Shown: in pieces, positions 7,410 through 16,396 of the stretch | How the letters are laid out: each line of letters begins with the position of its first letter | Numbering within the stretch: position 1 is the stretch's first letter | DNA from: Raineyella sp964528755 | GTDB taxonomy: Bacteria; Actinomycetota; Actinomycetes; Propionibacteriales; Propionibacteriaceae | Assembly: GCA_964528755.1 (NCBI GenBank) | Contig: CAZGWN010000008.1 | Location: 1 to 62,348, forward strand | DNA length: 62,348 bases | Reading direction: 5' to 3' | The notes under the pieces: model-generated | What the model was told of the DNA's origin: nothing | Database searches by the model: none | What the model saw: the letters and a program-made list of their open reading frames with translations, nothing else | Made by a program: the position numbers and the translations under genes

Positions 7410-9239
7410 CTACACGAGCGACTCGAGCCACGCCCGGTGCAGATCGGCGAACCGTCCCTGCCCGGCGATGAGATCGGCAGGTCGGCCGTCCTCGATCACC
7501 CGGCCGCGCTCCATCACCAGCACCCGGTCGGCGATGTCGACCGTCGACAGCCGGTGGGCGATGATCAGCGCGGTGCGATCCGCCAGCAGCGTCTGCAGCC
7601 CGTGCTGGACAAGCCGCTCCCCGGGGATGTCGAGGGAGCTGGTCGCCTCGTCCAGCACCAGCACGGCCGGATCGGCCAGGAACGCACGGGCAAAGGAGAT
7701 CAGCTGCCGCTGCCCCGCCGACACCCGCCCGCCGCGGGTCGTCACGTCGGTGTCGTAGCCCTCCGGCATGGCGGTGACGAACTCGTGCGCCCCGACGGCG
7801 CGGGCCGCGGCCTCGATCTCGGCCTGGGAGGCGGTGGGCCGGCCGAGCGCGATGTTGTCACGGACCGAGCCGCTGAACAGGTACGCCTCCTGGGTGACCA
7901 TGACGACGGCCCGGCGCAGGTCCCGGCCCGACAGATCGCGCAGGTCGATCCCATCGAGCAGCACCCGGCCGTCGGTGACGTCGTAGAACCGGGCGATGAG
8001 CTTGGCCAGGGTCGACTTGCCCGCACCGGTGGTGCCCACCAGGGCGACGGTCTGCCCCGCGGGGATGGTCAGGTCAAGGTCATCCAGGACCAGCGGTCCG
8101 TCGCCGTACCCGAAACTGGCGTGCTCGATCCTCAGCTCGCCGCGGGCGTGCGGCAGCGGCACCGGGCGTTCGGGCGCGGCCACGCCGGGCAGCTCGGCCA
8201 GCAGGCCCGACACCTTCTCCAGTGCTGCGACCGCCGACTGCAGGGAGTTGTAGAACATGCCCAACTCCTGGATCGGCTGGAAGAATCGCTTGACATAAAG
8301 CAGCGCGGCGACGAGGACGCCCACCTCCAGGGTGCCGTCCAGCACCCGCAGCCCGCCGACGGCCAGCGCTGCCGCCACCGTGACGTTGCCGATCACCAGC
8401 AGCCCCGGCTGGAAACGGCCGTTGACCGAGAAGATCCGCAGGTTGGCGCGGCGGTAGTCGTCGCTGAGTTGGCCGAACTCGTCCTCGGTCCGCCGGCCGC
8501 GGTGGAAGGCCTGGACGGCGCGGATCCCGGTCATCGACTCGACGAACCGGACGATCAGGCGGGCCGATGCGGTCCGCTGCTCCCGGTAGTGCAACTGGGA
8601 CACCCGCTGGAACCAGCGGGTGAGGAACCACGCGGGGATCAGGCCGATGGCCAGCACGACCCCGGAGCGCCAGTCCAGCGCGGTGAGACCCACCGCGGTG
8701 AAAACCATCAGGAGCAGCGCGGAGACCACCCCGGTGAGGCCACCGTCGAGCAACTCGCGCAAGGCGTCGAGATCGGAGGTCTGGCGGCTGATGATCCGGC
8801 CCGAGGTGTAGGACTCGTGGAACTCCAGCGACAGTCGCTGGGTGTGCCTGAACACCCGGCGGCGCAGGTCGAGCAGCACGTCCTGGGAGACCCGGGCTGC
8901 GGTCCGGACGTACGCGCCGGTGCAGATCCCACCGGCGACCGCGGCGACCACATACCCGGCCCCGATCCACGCCAGCGGCATCGGGTTTCCGGATCGCAGC
9001 GCGGGCAGTGCGGTGTCGATGGCCAGCGCCACCAACCACGGCCCGGCGACCTGGCCGAGAGTACCGACCACGACGAGGATCGCGGCGACGGTCAGTGCTG
9101 CGGTCCTCGGCCGCAGCAGCGACCCCAGCAGGTGCAGCGAGCGGGCCCGGACCCTCTTGGAGGTTTCCCGGTCCAGCATGACCAGGTCGTCGGTGGCCGC
9201 GTCGGTCGGGTGGGCGCGGGCAGTGGTCGGGGCACTCAT
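7410..9239 (-). CDS. ABC exporter half-transporter with consensus catalytic glutamate
   Basis: 609-residue membrane-plus-ATPase fusion with an N-terminal six-helix domain (about residues 45-330) and a C-terminal nucleotide-binding domain. Walker A is GTTGAGKST and Walker B is VLVLDEATSSLD, with catalytic Glu. The signature is the non-canonical VSAGQ instead of LSGGQ. The ATG overlaps the stop of the upstream half-transporter (ATGA), so both are made together. It complements the partner: this subunit supplies the catalytic Glu, the partner the canonical signature. Substrate (drug, peptide or lipid) is unknown. Confidence 0.92.
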   Translation of the reverse strand: MSAPTTARAHPTDAATDDLVMLDRETSKRVRARSLHLLGSLLRPRTAALTVAAILVVVGTLGQVAGPWLVALAIDTALPALRSGNPMPLAWIGAGYVVAAVAGGICTGAYVRTAARVSQDVLLDLRRRVFRHTQRLSLEFHESYTSGRIISRQTSDLDALRELLDGGLTGVVSALLLMVFTAVGLTALDWRSGVVLAIGLIPAWFLTRWFQRVSQLHYREQRTASARLIVRFVESMTGIRAVQAFHRGRRTEDEFGQLSDDYRRANLRIFSVNGRFQPGLLVIGNVTVAAALAVGGLRVLDGTLEVGVLVAALLYVKRFFQPIQELGMFYNSLQSAVAALEKVSGLLAELPGVAAPERPVPLPHARGELRIEHASFGYGDGPLVLDDLDLTIPAGQTVALVGTTGAGKSTLAKLIARFYDVTDGRVLLDGIDLRDLSGRDLRRAVVMVTQEAYLFSGSVRDNIALGRPTASQAEIEAAARAVGAHEFVTAMPEGYDTDVTTRGGRVSAGQRQLISFARAFLADPAVLVLDEATSSLDIPGERLVQHGLQTLLADRTALIIAHRLSTVDIADRVLVMERGRVIEDGRPADLIAGQGRFADLHRAWLESLV

Positions 9240-11122
9240 CGGTGAATCTCCTCGGCGGCGGTGGCGTCTTCCGGCGCGGCCTTGGCGCTGCTCGCCCAGT
9301 CGTCCTCCAGCGTGGAGATGATGTGGCGGTAGTGCGCGTCGGTCGCGAGCAGGTCGTGGTGGGTCCCGACCGCGCTGATCCGCCCGTCACGCAGCACCGC
9401 AACCCGGTCGGCCAGTGCGACGGTGGAAGGCCGGTGGGCGATCACCAGAGTCGTCGTCCCGGCGAGGACCTCACGCAGCCGCGCGGTGACGGCTTCCTCG
9501 GTGGTGACGTCGAGCGCCGACAGAGGGTCGTCGAGGACGAGCACCTTCGGGCGGGCGGCGATGGCGCGGGCCAGCGCGAGCCGCTGTCGCTGTCCGCCGG
9601 ACAGGGACAGCCCCTCCTCGCCGATGATCGTCTCGGCCCCCTGAGGCAGGTCGGCCACAAAGGTGGCCTGGGCGACCTCCAGCGCCTCGGCCAACAGCCG
9701 TTCGCGCTCCTCGGTGCGGACCGTCTCACTGACACCCATCAACACGTTCTCCCGAACAGAGGCGGAGAACAGTGTCGGATCCTCGAAGGCGATCGCCACG
9801 ACCCGACGCAGGTCGCTGCGCCGCACCTCGCGGACGTCGGTCCCGTCGAGCAGCACCCGCCCGCCGGTCACGTCGTACATCCGCGGCACCAGCAGCGCCA
9901 GCGTGGTCTTGCCCGACCCGGTGAGCCCGACCAGTGCGGTGGTGGTGCCGACCGGCAGGTCCAGGTCGACGCGGTCGAGGATCGGCACGGCCGAGGACGG
10001 GTAGTGGAACGACACGTCGCGCAGCTCGACGTGACCGACCGGGTCGGTCACGGGCCGTGGGCTCTGCGGGTCCGTCAACGGGTTGGGCGTGTCGAGGACC
10101 TGGAAATAGCGGTCGATCGCGGTACGGGCGTTCAGCGTCATCGACAACAGCATCCCGAGATCGACCACCGGACCGCTGATCACCGCGGTTGTGGCGAAGA
10201 ATGCCACCAGCGCACCGACACTCATCGCTCCTCCGGCGACCTGGACGATGCCCAGCACGAGGCAGACCGCCAAGGTGACCTCCGGGATGAGCAGCAGGGC
10301 CATCTCGATGACTGCCGCGTTCCCGGCCTTGCGGATCTCCGTGGTCCGCAGATCCTCGGCCTGCCCGGTGAAGGACGCCAGCGCATCGGGGCCGCGACCG
10401 AAGGCCTTCAGTACGCGGATCCCATGCACGGATTCCTCGACGGTCGTGGCGAGGTCCCCGGCCTGCTCCTGCGACAGCCGGGCCATCCGCCGGTAGCGCC
10501 GGGAGTAGTGGAAGGCGATCAGGGTGACCGGGATCGATCCGGCCAGGTAGATGAGCCCGAGCCAGCCGGCGGTGGACACCAACAGGCCGACCCCGATGGC
10601 GATGGTCAGCGCGCTGACCACCAGCTGCATCAGCCCGAACACGAGCCAGCGACGCAGCAGGCCGAGGTCGCCCATGATCCGACTCAGCAACTGCCCTCCG
10701 GGCCAGCGGTCGTGGAAGGACAGCGGCAGGTCGACCAGGTGTCGGAACATCGCCATCCGCATGTCCGCCTCGATCCGGTTGCCCGGGTACATCACGAGGT
10801 TGCGCCGGGCGAGGATGAGACCCGCCTCCGCCACCCCGAGCGCCAGGACCAGCAGGACCGGTCCCACCAGGGCCCGGGTGTCGTGGGTGGCGACCCCGGC
10901 GGCCAGCGGGCCCTCGACGAGGCGTTCGAGCACCCGCGGGATGCCCAGCGCGGCCAGGCTGGCGAGAAGCGAACAGATCAGGCCGAACGTCAGTCTGGGC
11001 AGCGCGGAACGGACGAACGGGTACATCCGGCGCACCGAGGCGGAGGTCGACAGGTCGGTGCCTGTCGTGGCGGTGCCTGTCGTGGCGGGGGCTGATGTGG
11101 CGGGGGCTGACGTGGCGTCCAT
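9236..11122 (-). CDS. ABC exporter half-transporter with degenerate Walker B
   Basis: 628-residue half-transporter. The membrane domain covers about residues 45-340. The ATPase domain has Walker A GLTGSGKTT, canonical signature LSGGQ, and Walker B VLVLDDPLSALD, in which the catalytic Glu is Asp. With the next gene this gives one consensus and one degenerate ATP site, as in heterodimeric exporters such as TM287/288 or BmrCD. The chosen ATG at 11122 follows GGAGAG; an in-frame ATG at 11152 is possible. The N-terminus contains four 15-bp repeat units (11056-11115) coding an Ala/Thr-rich stretch. Confidence 0.92.
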   Translation of the reverse strand: MDATSAPATSAPATTGTATTGTDLSTSASVRRMYPFVRSALPRLTFGLICSLLASLAALGIPRVLERLVEGPLAAGVATHDTRALVGPVLLVLALGVAEAGLILARRNLVMYPGNRIEADMRMAMFRHLVDLPLSFHDRWPGGQLLSRIMGDLGLLRRWLVFGLMQLVVSALTIAIGVGLLVSTAGWLGLIYLAGSIPVTLIAFHYSRRYRRMARLSQEQAGDLATTVEESVHGIRVLKAFGRGPDALASFTGQAEDLRTTEIRKAGNAAVIEMALLLIPEVTLAVCLVLGIVQVAGGAMSVGALVAFFATTAVISGPVVDLGMLLSMTLNARTAIDRYFQVLDTPNPLTDPQSPRPVTDPVGHVELRDVSFHYPSSAVPILDRVDLDLPVGTTTALVGLTGSGKTTLALLVPRMYDVTGGRVLLDGTDVREVRRSDLRRVVAIAFEDPTLFSASVRENVLMGVSETVRTEERERLLAEALEVAQATFVADLPQGAETIIGEEGLSLSGGQRQRLALARAIAARPKVLVLDDPLSALDVTTEEAVTARLREVLAGTTTLVIAHRPSTVALADRVAVLRDGRISAVGTHHDLLATDAHYRHIISTLEDDWASSAKAAPEDATAAEEIHR

Positions 11123-11213
11123 CACGACTATTCTCTCCACTGCCACCGACATTTCCTGACCCGGGCCATCTGGTGTCCCCGAACGTGCCCACGAAAGCCC
11201 TTGTGGAGGAACC

Positions 11214-12374
11214 ATGAACCGGCCTGCCCGCTTCGGCATCGTGGCCATGCGACCGCGCGACCCGGACGAGGACCATCGGGTCGCCAGCCCGTTGGAGCTG
11301 TTCTTCGACCTCGTGTTCGTCGTCGCGGTCTCGCTGTCCTCCGCCGAACTGCACCACGCCGAGGCGGAGGCGCACATCGGGGCCGGACTGGTGTCCTACC
11401 TGATGGTCTTCTTCGCGGTGTGGTGGGCGTGGATGAACTTCTCCTGGTTCGCCTCGGCGTTCGACACCGACGACTGGGCCTACCGGGTGGTGACCTTCGT
11501 CCAGATGGCCGGTGCGCTGGTACTGGCGGCGGGCACCCGGCCGGCGATGGCCGAGGGCGATCTGCGTGCGATCGTGGCCGGCTACGTCGTCATGCGATTG
11601 GCGCTGGTGACCCAGTGGTTGCGCGCGGCGGCGGGGTCGCCCGACTACCGACGTACGGCCCTGCGGTACGCCGTCGGGGTGACGGCGGCGCAGGTGGCGT
11701 GGGTGGCCTCGCTGCTCCTCGCCGGTGGGATGGCGCCGCCTGTGTTCGTCGTCCTGGTGCTGCTGGAACTGCTCGTGCCGGTGTGGGCGGAGTCCGCCCG
11801 GGTCACCCCCTGGCATCCCGAGCACATCGCCGAACGGTACGGGTTGTTCACCCTGATCCTGCTCGGCGAGTCGGTCCTGGCATCCACCACCGCCATCGTC
11901 GATGCACTGCAGACCGGGCGCCACCTGGCCGACCTCGCCCAGGTCGCCGGCTGCGGACTGGCGATGGCGGCCGGGATGTGGTGGATCTACTTCTCCCACC
12001 TGCACCACGGCCACCGGGCGACGCTGGGCACGGCGCTCGCCTTCGGCTACGGCCACTACTTCATCTTCGCCGCCGCGGGTGCCTTCTCCGCCGGCATCGA
12101 GGTCGCCATCGACCGGGACACCGGCGGCACCGGGCTGGGGCCGGCCGCAGCGGCCGCCACCCTGACCGTCCCGGTGGCCGTCTTCATCCTCGGCAAGTGG
12201 TGGCTCACCCTTCGCCCCGGGCTGCCGCCGGGGCGCAGCATCGCGGTCGCCGTGCTGGGCGTCCTGATCGGGCTGGCTGCGCTGCTCCCGGAGTCGCTGA
12301 TCTGGGCGGCGGTCGGTGTCGTCGCCGTCGTGGTGGTGCTGGAGTGGCCGGGTATCCGGGCTGAGGACGCCTAG
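11214..12374 (+). CDS. ltrA: Low-temperature-requirement A (LtrA) family membrane protein
   Basis: 386 residues with about ten membrane segments. The family signature follows the N-terminus: RVASPLELFFDLVFVVAVS, then ELHH and WWAWMNFSWFASAFDTDD. The WHPEHIAERYGLFTLILLGES segment is also typical. Function is poorly understood (named for cold growth in Listeria). The start has GGAGG four to five nt upstream. Divergent from the ABC exporter, and its stop TAG forms part of the -10 box of the next gene. Confidence 0.85.
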   Translation: MNRPARFGIVAMRPRDPDEDHRVASPLELFFDLVFVVAVSLSSAELHHAEAEAHIGAGLVSYLMVFFAVWWAWMNFSWFASAFDTDDWAYRVVTFVQMAGALVLAAGTRPAMAEGDLRAIVAGYVVMRLALVTQWLRAAAGSPDYRRTALRYAVGVTAAQVAWVASLLLAGGMAPPVFVVLVLLELLVPVWAESARVTPWHPEHIAERYGLFTLILLGESVLASTTAIVDALQTGRHLADLAQVAGCGLAMAAGMWWIYFSHLHHGHRATLGTALAFGYGHYFIFAAAGAFSAGIEVAIDRDTGGTGLGPAAAAATLTVPVAVFILGKWWLTLRPGLPPGRSIAVAVLGVLIGLAALLPESLIWAAVGVVAVVVVLEWPGIRAEDA

Positions 12375-12383
12375 GCTTGTCCC

Positions 12384-12860
12384 ATGGTCGGCCAGACGAT
12401 CGAGATGCTCACCCGACTGCGCCGCGCGCGCGACTTCATCGATCGCGAGTACGCGCGCCCGCTGGACGTTCCCGAGATGGCCGACCGCGCGTGCATGTCG
12501 ACCGCGCATTTTTCCCGGGAGTTCCGCGCCGCATACGGCGAGACGCCGTACGCGTATCTGATCACCCGCCGGATCGAACGGGCGATGGCCCTGCTGCGGG
12601 CGGGGATGTCGGTCACCGACGCGTGCATGGAGGTCGGCTGTTCCTCGCTGGGCTCGTTCAGCACCAGCTTCACCCGGATCGTCGGCGAGACCCCGACCTC
12701 GTACCGTTCCCGACCCCACCCTGCGGCCGAGGCCATGCCCGCGTGCGTCGCGCGGATCATGACCCGCCCGCCCAGCCATCCCCCGCGGGCCGACGGTCGG
12801 CTGCTGAGGGATCCCGATTCGAGCAGGATTCGAGAAGGAGCCGTCCGCCCCGTCTCCTAG
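12384..12860 (+). CDS. AraC-family HTH regulator
   Basis: 158 residues. Residues 8-106 form the double helix-turn-helix of AraC/XylS (ARPLDVPEMADRACMSTAHF, then LRAGMSVTDACMEVGCSSLG and FTRIVGETPTSYRSR). There is no N-terminal sensing domain. The ATG at 12384 lies six nt after TAGGCT (12372-12377), consistent with a leaderless transcript. It sits 9 nt upstream of a VOC-family gene, a recurrent actinobacterial pair in which the regulator probably controls the VOC protein. Confidence 0.88.
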   Translation: MVGQTIEMLTRLRRARDFIDREYARPLDVPEMADRACMSTAHFSREFRAAYGETPYAYLITRRIERAMALLRAGMSVTDACMEVGCSSLGSFSTSFTRIVGETPTSYRSRPHPAAEAMPACVARIMTRPPSHPPRADGRLLRDPDSSRIREGAVRPVS

Positions 12861-12869
12861 CGTGGAGAC

Positions 12870-13277
12870 ATGACGAGCTACACGTTGCAGTATTGTCCGA
12901 TCGTCGTTGATGACGTCGATTCCGCTGTCACCTTCTACCGCGATGCGTTGGGACTGGAGGTCCGTGGGGACGTCGGTTCCGACGGTCACCGCTGGGTCAC
13001 CGTCGGTTTCCCCGACCTGGCCGCCCCCGAGATCGTGCTGTCCGACGCTGGCGCGGGCCGGCCCGAGGAGGATGCGGAGGTGCTGCGCCGACTGCTGGCC
13101 AAGGGCCTGTTCGGGCCGTACGTGCTGGTCACGACCGACCTGCAGGCCGCCTTCGACCGGGTCGTCGAGGCCGACGCCGAGGTCATCCAGGAACCGAAGG
13201 ACCAACCATGGGGGCCGCGTGACTTCGCCCTGCGGGACCCGGCCGGCAACATCATCCGGGTCAACCAGGCGAGCTGA
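12870..13277 (+). CDS. VOC-family (glyoxalase/bleomycin-resistance fold) protein
   Basis: 135 residues with two beta-alpha-beta-beta-beta modules. Visible landmarks are DDVDSAVTFYRDALGLEV at the start and PWGPRDFALRDPAGNIIRVNQ at the end. Substrate is unknown; the fold includes metal-dependent dioxygenases, isomerases and drug-binding proteins. It has its own TAGCGT box (12858-12863) six nt before the ATG, besides being just downstream of the AraC gene. Confidence 0.85.
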   Translation: MTSYTLQYCPIVVDDVDSAVTFYRDALGLEVRGDVGSDGHRWVTVGFPDLAAPEIVLSDAGAGRPEEDAEVLRRLLAKGLFGPYVLVTTDLQAAFDRVVEADAEVIQEPKDQPWGPRDFALRDPAGNIIRVNQAS

Positions 13278-13316
13278 AGCGGGCCCGTCGGAGTCCGGCC
13301 CGGTAGTCTGATCCCC

Positions 13317-14336
13317 ATGTCAGCACGCCTGCGCTGGGGCATTATCGCCACCGGCTGGATCTCCCATCAGTTCACCGCCGACCTGGTCCGCAACGGGTTC
13401 GACGTCCGCGCCGTGGGCTCGCGTCACGCCGGGACCGCGCAGGCCTTCGCCTCGGAGTTCGGCGTACCGCACGCCCATGGCAGCTATCAGGACCTGGTCG
13501 ATGATCCCGAGGTCGACATCGTCTACGTCGGGACGCCTCATCCCGCCCACGCGGCCAACGCCGTGCAGGCCCTGGAGGCGGGCAAGCACGTCCTGGTGGA
13601 GAAGCCGTTCACGCTGAACCAGGACGAGGCGCGGCGGGTGGCCGATGTCGCCGCCGCTCGCGGGTTGCTGGCCCTGGAAGCGATGTGGACGCGTTACCTG
13701 CCGCACATGCGGCGCATTCACGAGATCATCGACGCGGGCACCCTCGGGTCGGTGCACACGCTGATGGCCGACCACACCCAGGATCTGCCGGACGACCCGC
13801 AGCACCGGATCAACGCCATGGAGCTGGGTGGCGGTGCCCTGCTCGACCTCGGCATCTACCCCATCTCGTTCGCCTGGGACCTGTTCGGGAAGCCGGAGAC
13901 GATCGGGGCCGCCGCGACGTTCAAGGAGACCGGGGCGGATGCCCAGGTGGCGACCGTGTTCGGCTACCCGGGCGGGCGGATGGCGGTCAGCCTGTCGGCC
14001 AGCGACACCGCGGGCCCGACCACCGCCCATATCCTCGGTACCGAGGCCCGGATCGACATCGACGGTCCCTGGTACACCCCTGTCGACTTCCGCGTGGTCG
14101 CCTCCGACGGCACCGTCGGTGAGACCTACCACTCGGATGTCAACGGCCGCGGGATGCACTACCAGGCCGAGGCCGCCGAGGAACTCGTCGCCGCCGGCGA
14201 CCTCACCGGCGGGCGGCTGCCGATCGCCGAGACGGTCGCCATCATGGGCACCCTGGACACCATCCGGGACCGGATCGGACTGCGCTATCCGCAGGAGGAA
14301 GGGCACGGGACCGGCGAGGAGGCGACCACCAGATGA
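13317..14336 (+). CDS. Gfo/Idh/MocA-family oxidoreductase
   Basis: 339-residue NAD(P)-dependent dehydrogenase. The Rossmann start is RWGIIATGWISHQF, and the family motif VLVEKPFTLN around residue 97 contains the EKP lysine. The substrate-binding half includes GGGALLDLGIYPI, with the Asp/Tyr positions used in sugar dehydrogenases of this family. The ATG is seven nt after TAGTCT (13304-13309), so it is probably leaderless. Its TGA overlaps the ATG of the aminotransferase gene (ATGA), suggesting a two-gene operon, perhaps acting on an oxidised sugar that is then aminated. Confidence 0.9.
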   Translation: MSARLRWGIIATGWISHQFTADLVRNGFDVRAVGSRHAGTAQAFASEFGVPHAHGSYQDLVDDPEVDIVYVGTPHPAHAANAVQALEAGKHVLVEKPFTLNQDEARRVADVAAARGLLALEAMWTRYLPHMRRIHEIIDAGTLGSVHTLMADHTQDLPDDPQHRINAMELGGGALLDLGIYPISFAWDLFGKPETIGAAATFKETGADAQVATVFGYPGGRMAVSLSASDTAGPTTAHILGTEARIDIDGPWYTPVDFRVVASDGTVGETYHSDVNGRGMHYQAEAAEELVAAGDLTGGRLPIAETVAIMGTLDTIRDRIGLRYPQEEGHGTGEEATTR

Positions 14337-15529
14337 GGCTGTCCGAGCGTGCCCGGTCGGTCGAGCCCTTCCACGCCGTCGCGTTCGCCGAACGGGCCGA
14401 GGAGCTGGCCCGGGCCGGTCATCACGTGGTGCGCCTGGGCATCGGGGAACCCGACTTCGGCGCTCCGCCGGCGGTCCGGGAGGCGATGCGCGAGGTGATG
14501 GACGGCCGGCCGCTGCCGTACGCCCCCGTGCCGGGCATCCCGGAGCTGCGCGCGGCCATCGCCGACTTCTATCGGGCCCGCTACGGCGTCCGCGTCGACC
14601 CGGATCGGATCCTGCTGGCCTCGGGAGCGTCGACGGCCCTGGTGCTGGCACTGGCCGCGGTCATCGACCCCGGCGACGAGGTGATCCTGGCCGACCCGTC
14701 CTATCCCTGCTACCGGCAGGTCATCCCCGGCCTCGGTGGCCGGCCGGTGTGCGTCCCGACGTCGGCCGCGACCCGCTTCCAACTGGATGCCGACTCGGTG
14801 AGCGCCGCGTGGACCGAGCGGACCTCCGCGGTGCTGATCGCCACCCCGTCCAATCCGACTGGGGCGACCATCGCCCGCGACGAGTTGCGGGCGATCTGCG
14901 GGCTGACCGCCGCGCACGGTGCCTGGCGCATCGTGGACGAGATCTACCTCGACCTCGCCGACCACGACGCCGCCGGACGTCCGCGGTCGACCGTGCTGGC
15001 CGACGACCCGGACGCCATCGTCATCAACAGCTTCTCCAAGTACTTCGGGATGACCGGGTGGCGGCTCGGCTGGTGTGTCCTGCCCGAGGTGCTGGTCGAG
15101 CCGGTGCACCGGCTGGCGATGAACTGGTTCCTGTCCGCCTCGCTGCCTGTCCAGATGGCCGCACTGGCCTGTTTCACGCCGGACTCCCTGGCGCTGTCAG
15201 AAAAGCGCCGGCTGGAGTACGTGGCGCGGCGCCGGCTCGTCCTGGAGGGGCTCGGCGCCATCGGGCTGCCGGTCCCGGTGGTCCCCGACGGCGCCTTCTA
15301 TGTGTACTTCGACGTATCGCCCACGGGTCTGGACGCCTGGCAGTTCTGCGAGCGGGCGCTGGACGAGGCTCACGTGGCCCTCACTCCCGGTCGCGACTTC
15401 GGCCCCACGACGGCCGACACCCACGTACGGCTGTCGTACGCGACCTCCGGCGAGGAACTGACCGAGGGGCTCGCCCGGTTGCGGCGGTTCGTCAGTTCGC
15501 TCCGCGTACCGTCCGGCGGAGCCCGCTGA
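14333..15529 (+). CDS. PLP-dependent class I/II aminotransferase
   Basis: 398 residues of fold-type I. The Schiff-base lysine is in INSFSKYFGMTGWRLGW, the pocket motif is LIATPSNPTGATI, and the phosphate/arginine region near the C-terminus is THVRLSYATSGEEL. Early GIGEPDFGAPPAV matches aspartate/aromatic aminotransferase-like enzymes. Translationally coupled to the upstream oxidoreductase by a 4-nt overlap. Amino donor and acceptor cannot be assigned. Confidence 0.9.
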   Translation: MRLSERARSVEPFHAVAFAERAEELARAGHHVVRLGIGEPDFGAPPAVREAMREVMDGRPLPYAPVPGIPELRAAIADFYRARYGVRVDPDRILLASGASTALVLALAAVIDPGDEVILADPSYPCYRQVIPGLGGRPVCVPTSAATRFQLDADSVSAAWTERTSAVLIATPSNPTGATIARDELRAICGLTAAHGAWRIVDEIYLDLADHDAAGRPRSTVLADDPDAIVINSFSKYFGMTGWRLGWCVLPEVLVEPVHRLAMNWFLSASLPVQMAALACFTPDSLALSEKRRLEYVARRRLVLEGLGAIGLPVPVVPDGAFYVYFDVSPTGLDAWQFCERALDEAHVALTPGRDFGPTTADTHVRLSYATSGEELTEGLARLRRFVSSLRVPSGGAR

Positions 15530-15666
15530 GGCCTGCCCGGGTGCCCGCCGCGGGCATTGCCGGGCAGATCGGTCGACGATGAGGAGAAGAGGAAACGGAT
15601 ACACTCACCGCCGGACGACGATCACCCGGGCCGTCACCGGCGGCGTACGAGGCAGGGAGCGAACAC

Positions 15667-16038
15667 GTGCAGGGAACCGAGAACGGGCGCCGATTTCCGC
15701 CTCGGGTCTTCCGCGACGGCCGGGAACCAGACCCCCGATTCAGCCTCGCCAACGAACGGACCTTCCTGGCCTGGCTGCGCACCTCGCTGGCGATGTTCGC
15801 GGCGGCGTTCGCGCTGGAGGCGCTGTCGCTGCCCGAGGCGATGGAGTGGCGACTGGCGGCAGCCGCGGTCTTCGTGGTGCTCGGCCTGGTGACCGCGCTG
15901 CAGGCCTGGTTCGGGTGGGTGGCCACCGAGCGGGCGTTGCGGCACAACAAGCCGCTGCCCGGGCTGGACGTCGGTGGCCTGCTCATCGTCGGGGTGATCG
16001 TCGGCGCGGCCCTGGTCAGCATCGGGATGTTCATGTGA
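15667..16038 (+). CDS. DUF202 (YidH-like) membrane protein, first copy
   Basis: 123 residues. The family motif DPRFSLANERTFLAWLRTSLAM precedes three membrane segments (about residues 36-54, 59-82 and 98-120). Starts with GTG at 15667. Function unknown; DUF202 proteins in this arrangement usually come as tandem pairs, as here. The upstream 137-nt gap shows no other gene. Confidence 0.82.
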   Translation: MQGTENGRRFPPRVFRDGREPDPRFSLANERTFLAWLRTSLAMFAAAFALEALSLPEAMEWRLAAAAVFVVLGLVTALQAWFGWVATERALRHNKPLPGLDVGGLLIVGVIVGAALVSIGMFM

Positions 16039-16376
16039 GCCGACTCGAGGAGCCCTTCGCCCCCGGGTTGCAGCCCGAACGGACCCTGTTGGCCTGGCGA
16101 CGGACGTGCCTGGCATTCGCCGTCGTCACGGTGGTGGCGACCAGGTTCACGGTGGATCGGCTCGGTCCGGCCGCAGTCGCGCTCGGCATCCTCGGCAGCG
16201 GCCTGGCCGGTGTCACCTACGCGGTGGTATCGATCCGCTATCGGCGGATCCACGAGAGCCTGGCGGCCAGCGGGGTGACCGGCCAGGGCGCGTTGCCGCT
16301 GGCGCTCGCCTTCGCCGCCGCCCTGGTCCTCGGGCTCGCCTGCGCTGCCTACCTGGTGGTGGACCTGATCGACTGA
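16035..16376 (+). CDS. DUF202 membrane protein, second copy
   Basis: 113 residues. It shares the family start motif (LQPERTLLAWRRTCLAFAV) and three membrane segments. The GTG start at 16035 overlaps the preceding TGA by 4 nt (GTGA), so the two are coupled and probably act as a complex. Function unknown. Confidence 0.8.
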   Translation: MSRLEEPFAPGLQPERTLLAWRRTCLAFAVVTVVATRFTVDRLGPAAVALGILGSGLAGVTYAVVSIRYRRIHESLAASGVTGQGALPLALAFAAALVLGLACAAYLVVDLID

Positions 16377-16396
16377 CGGTCGCGGCCGGTGCGACC

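Noticed and set aside
9726..13205. Very long leftward open frame (over 1,100 codons) across ltrA, araC and VOC genes
   Set aside because: High-GC shadow frame: Arg/Gly/Pro-rich, no domain, and it lies antisense to several well-supported genes.
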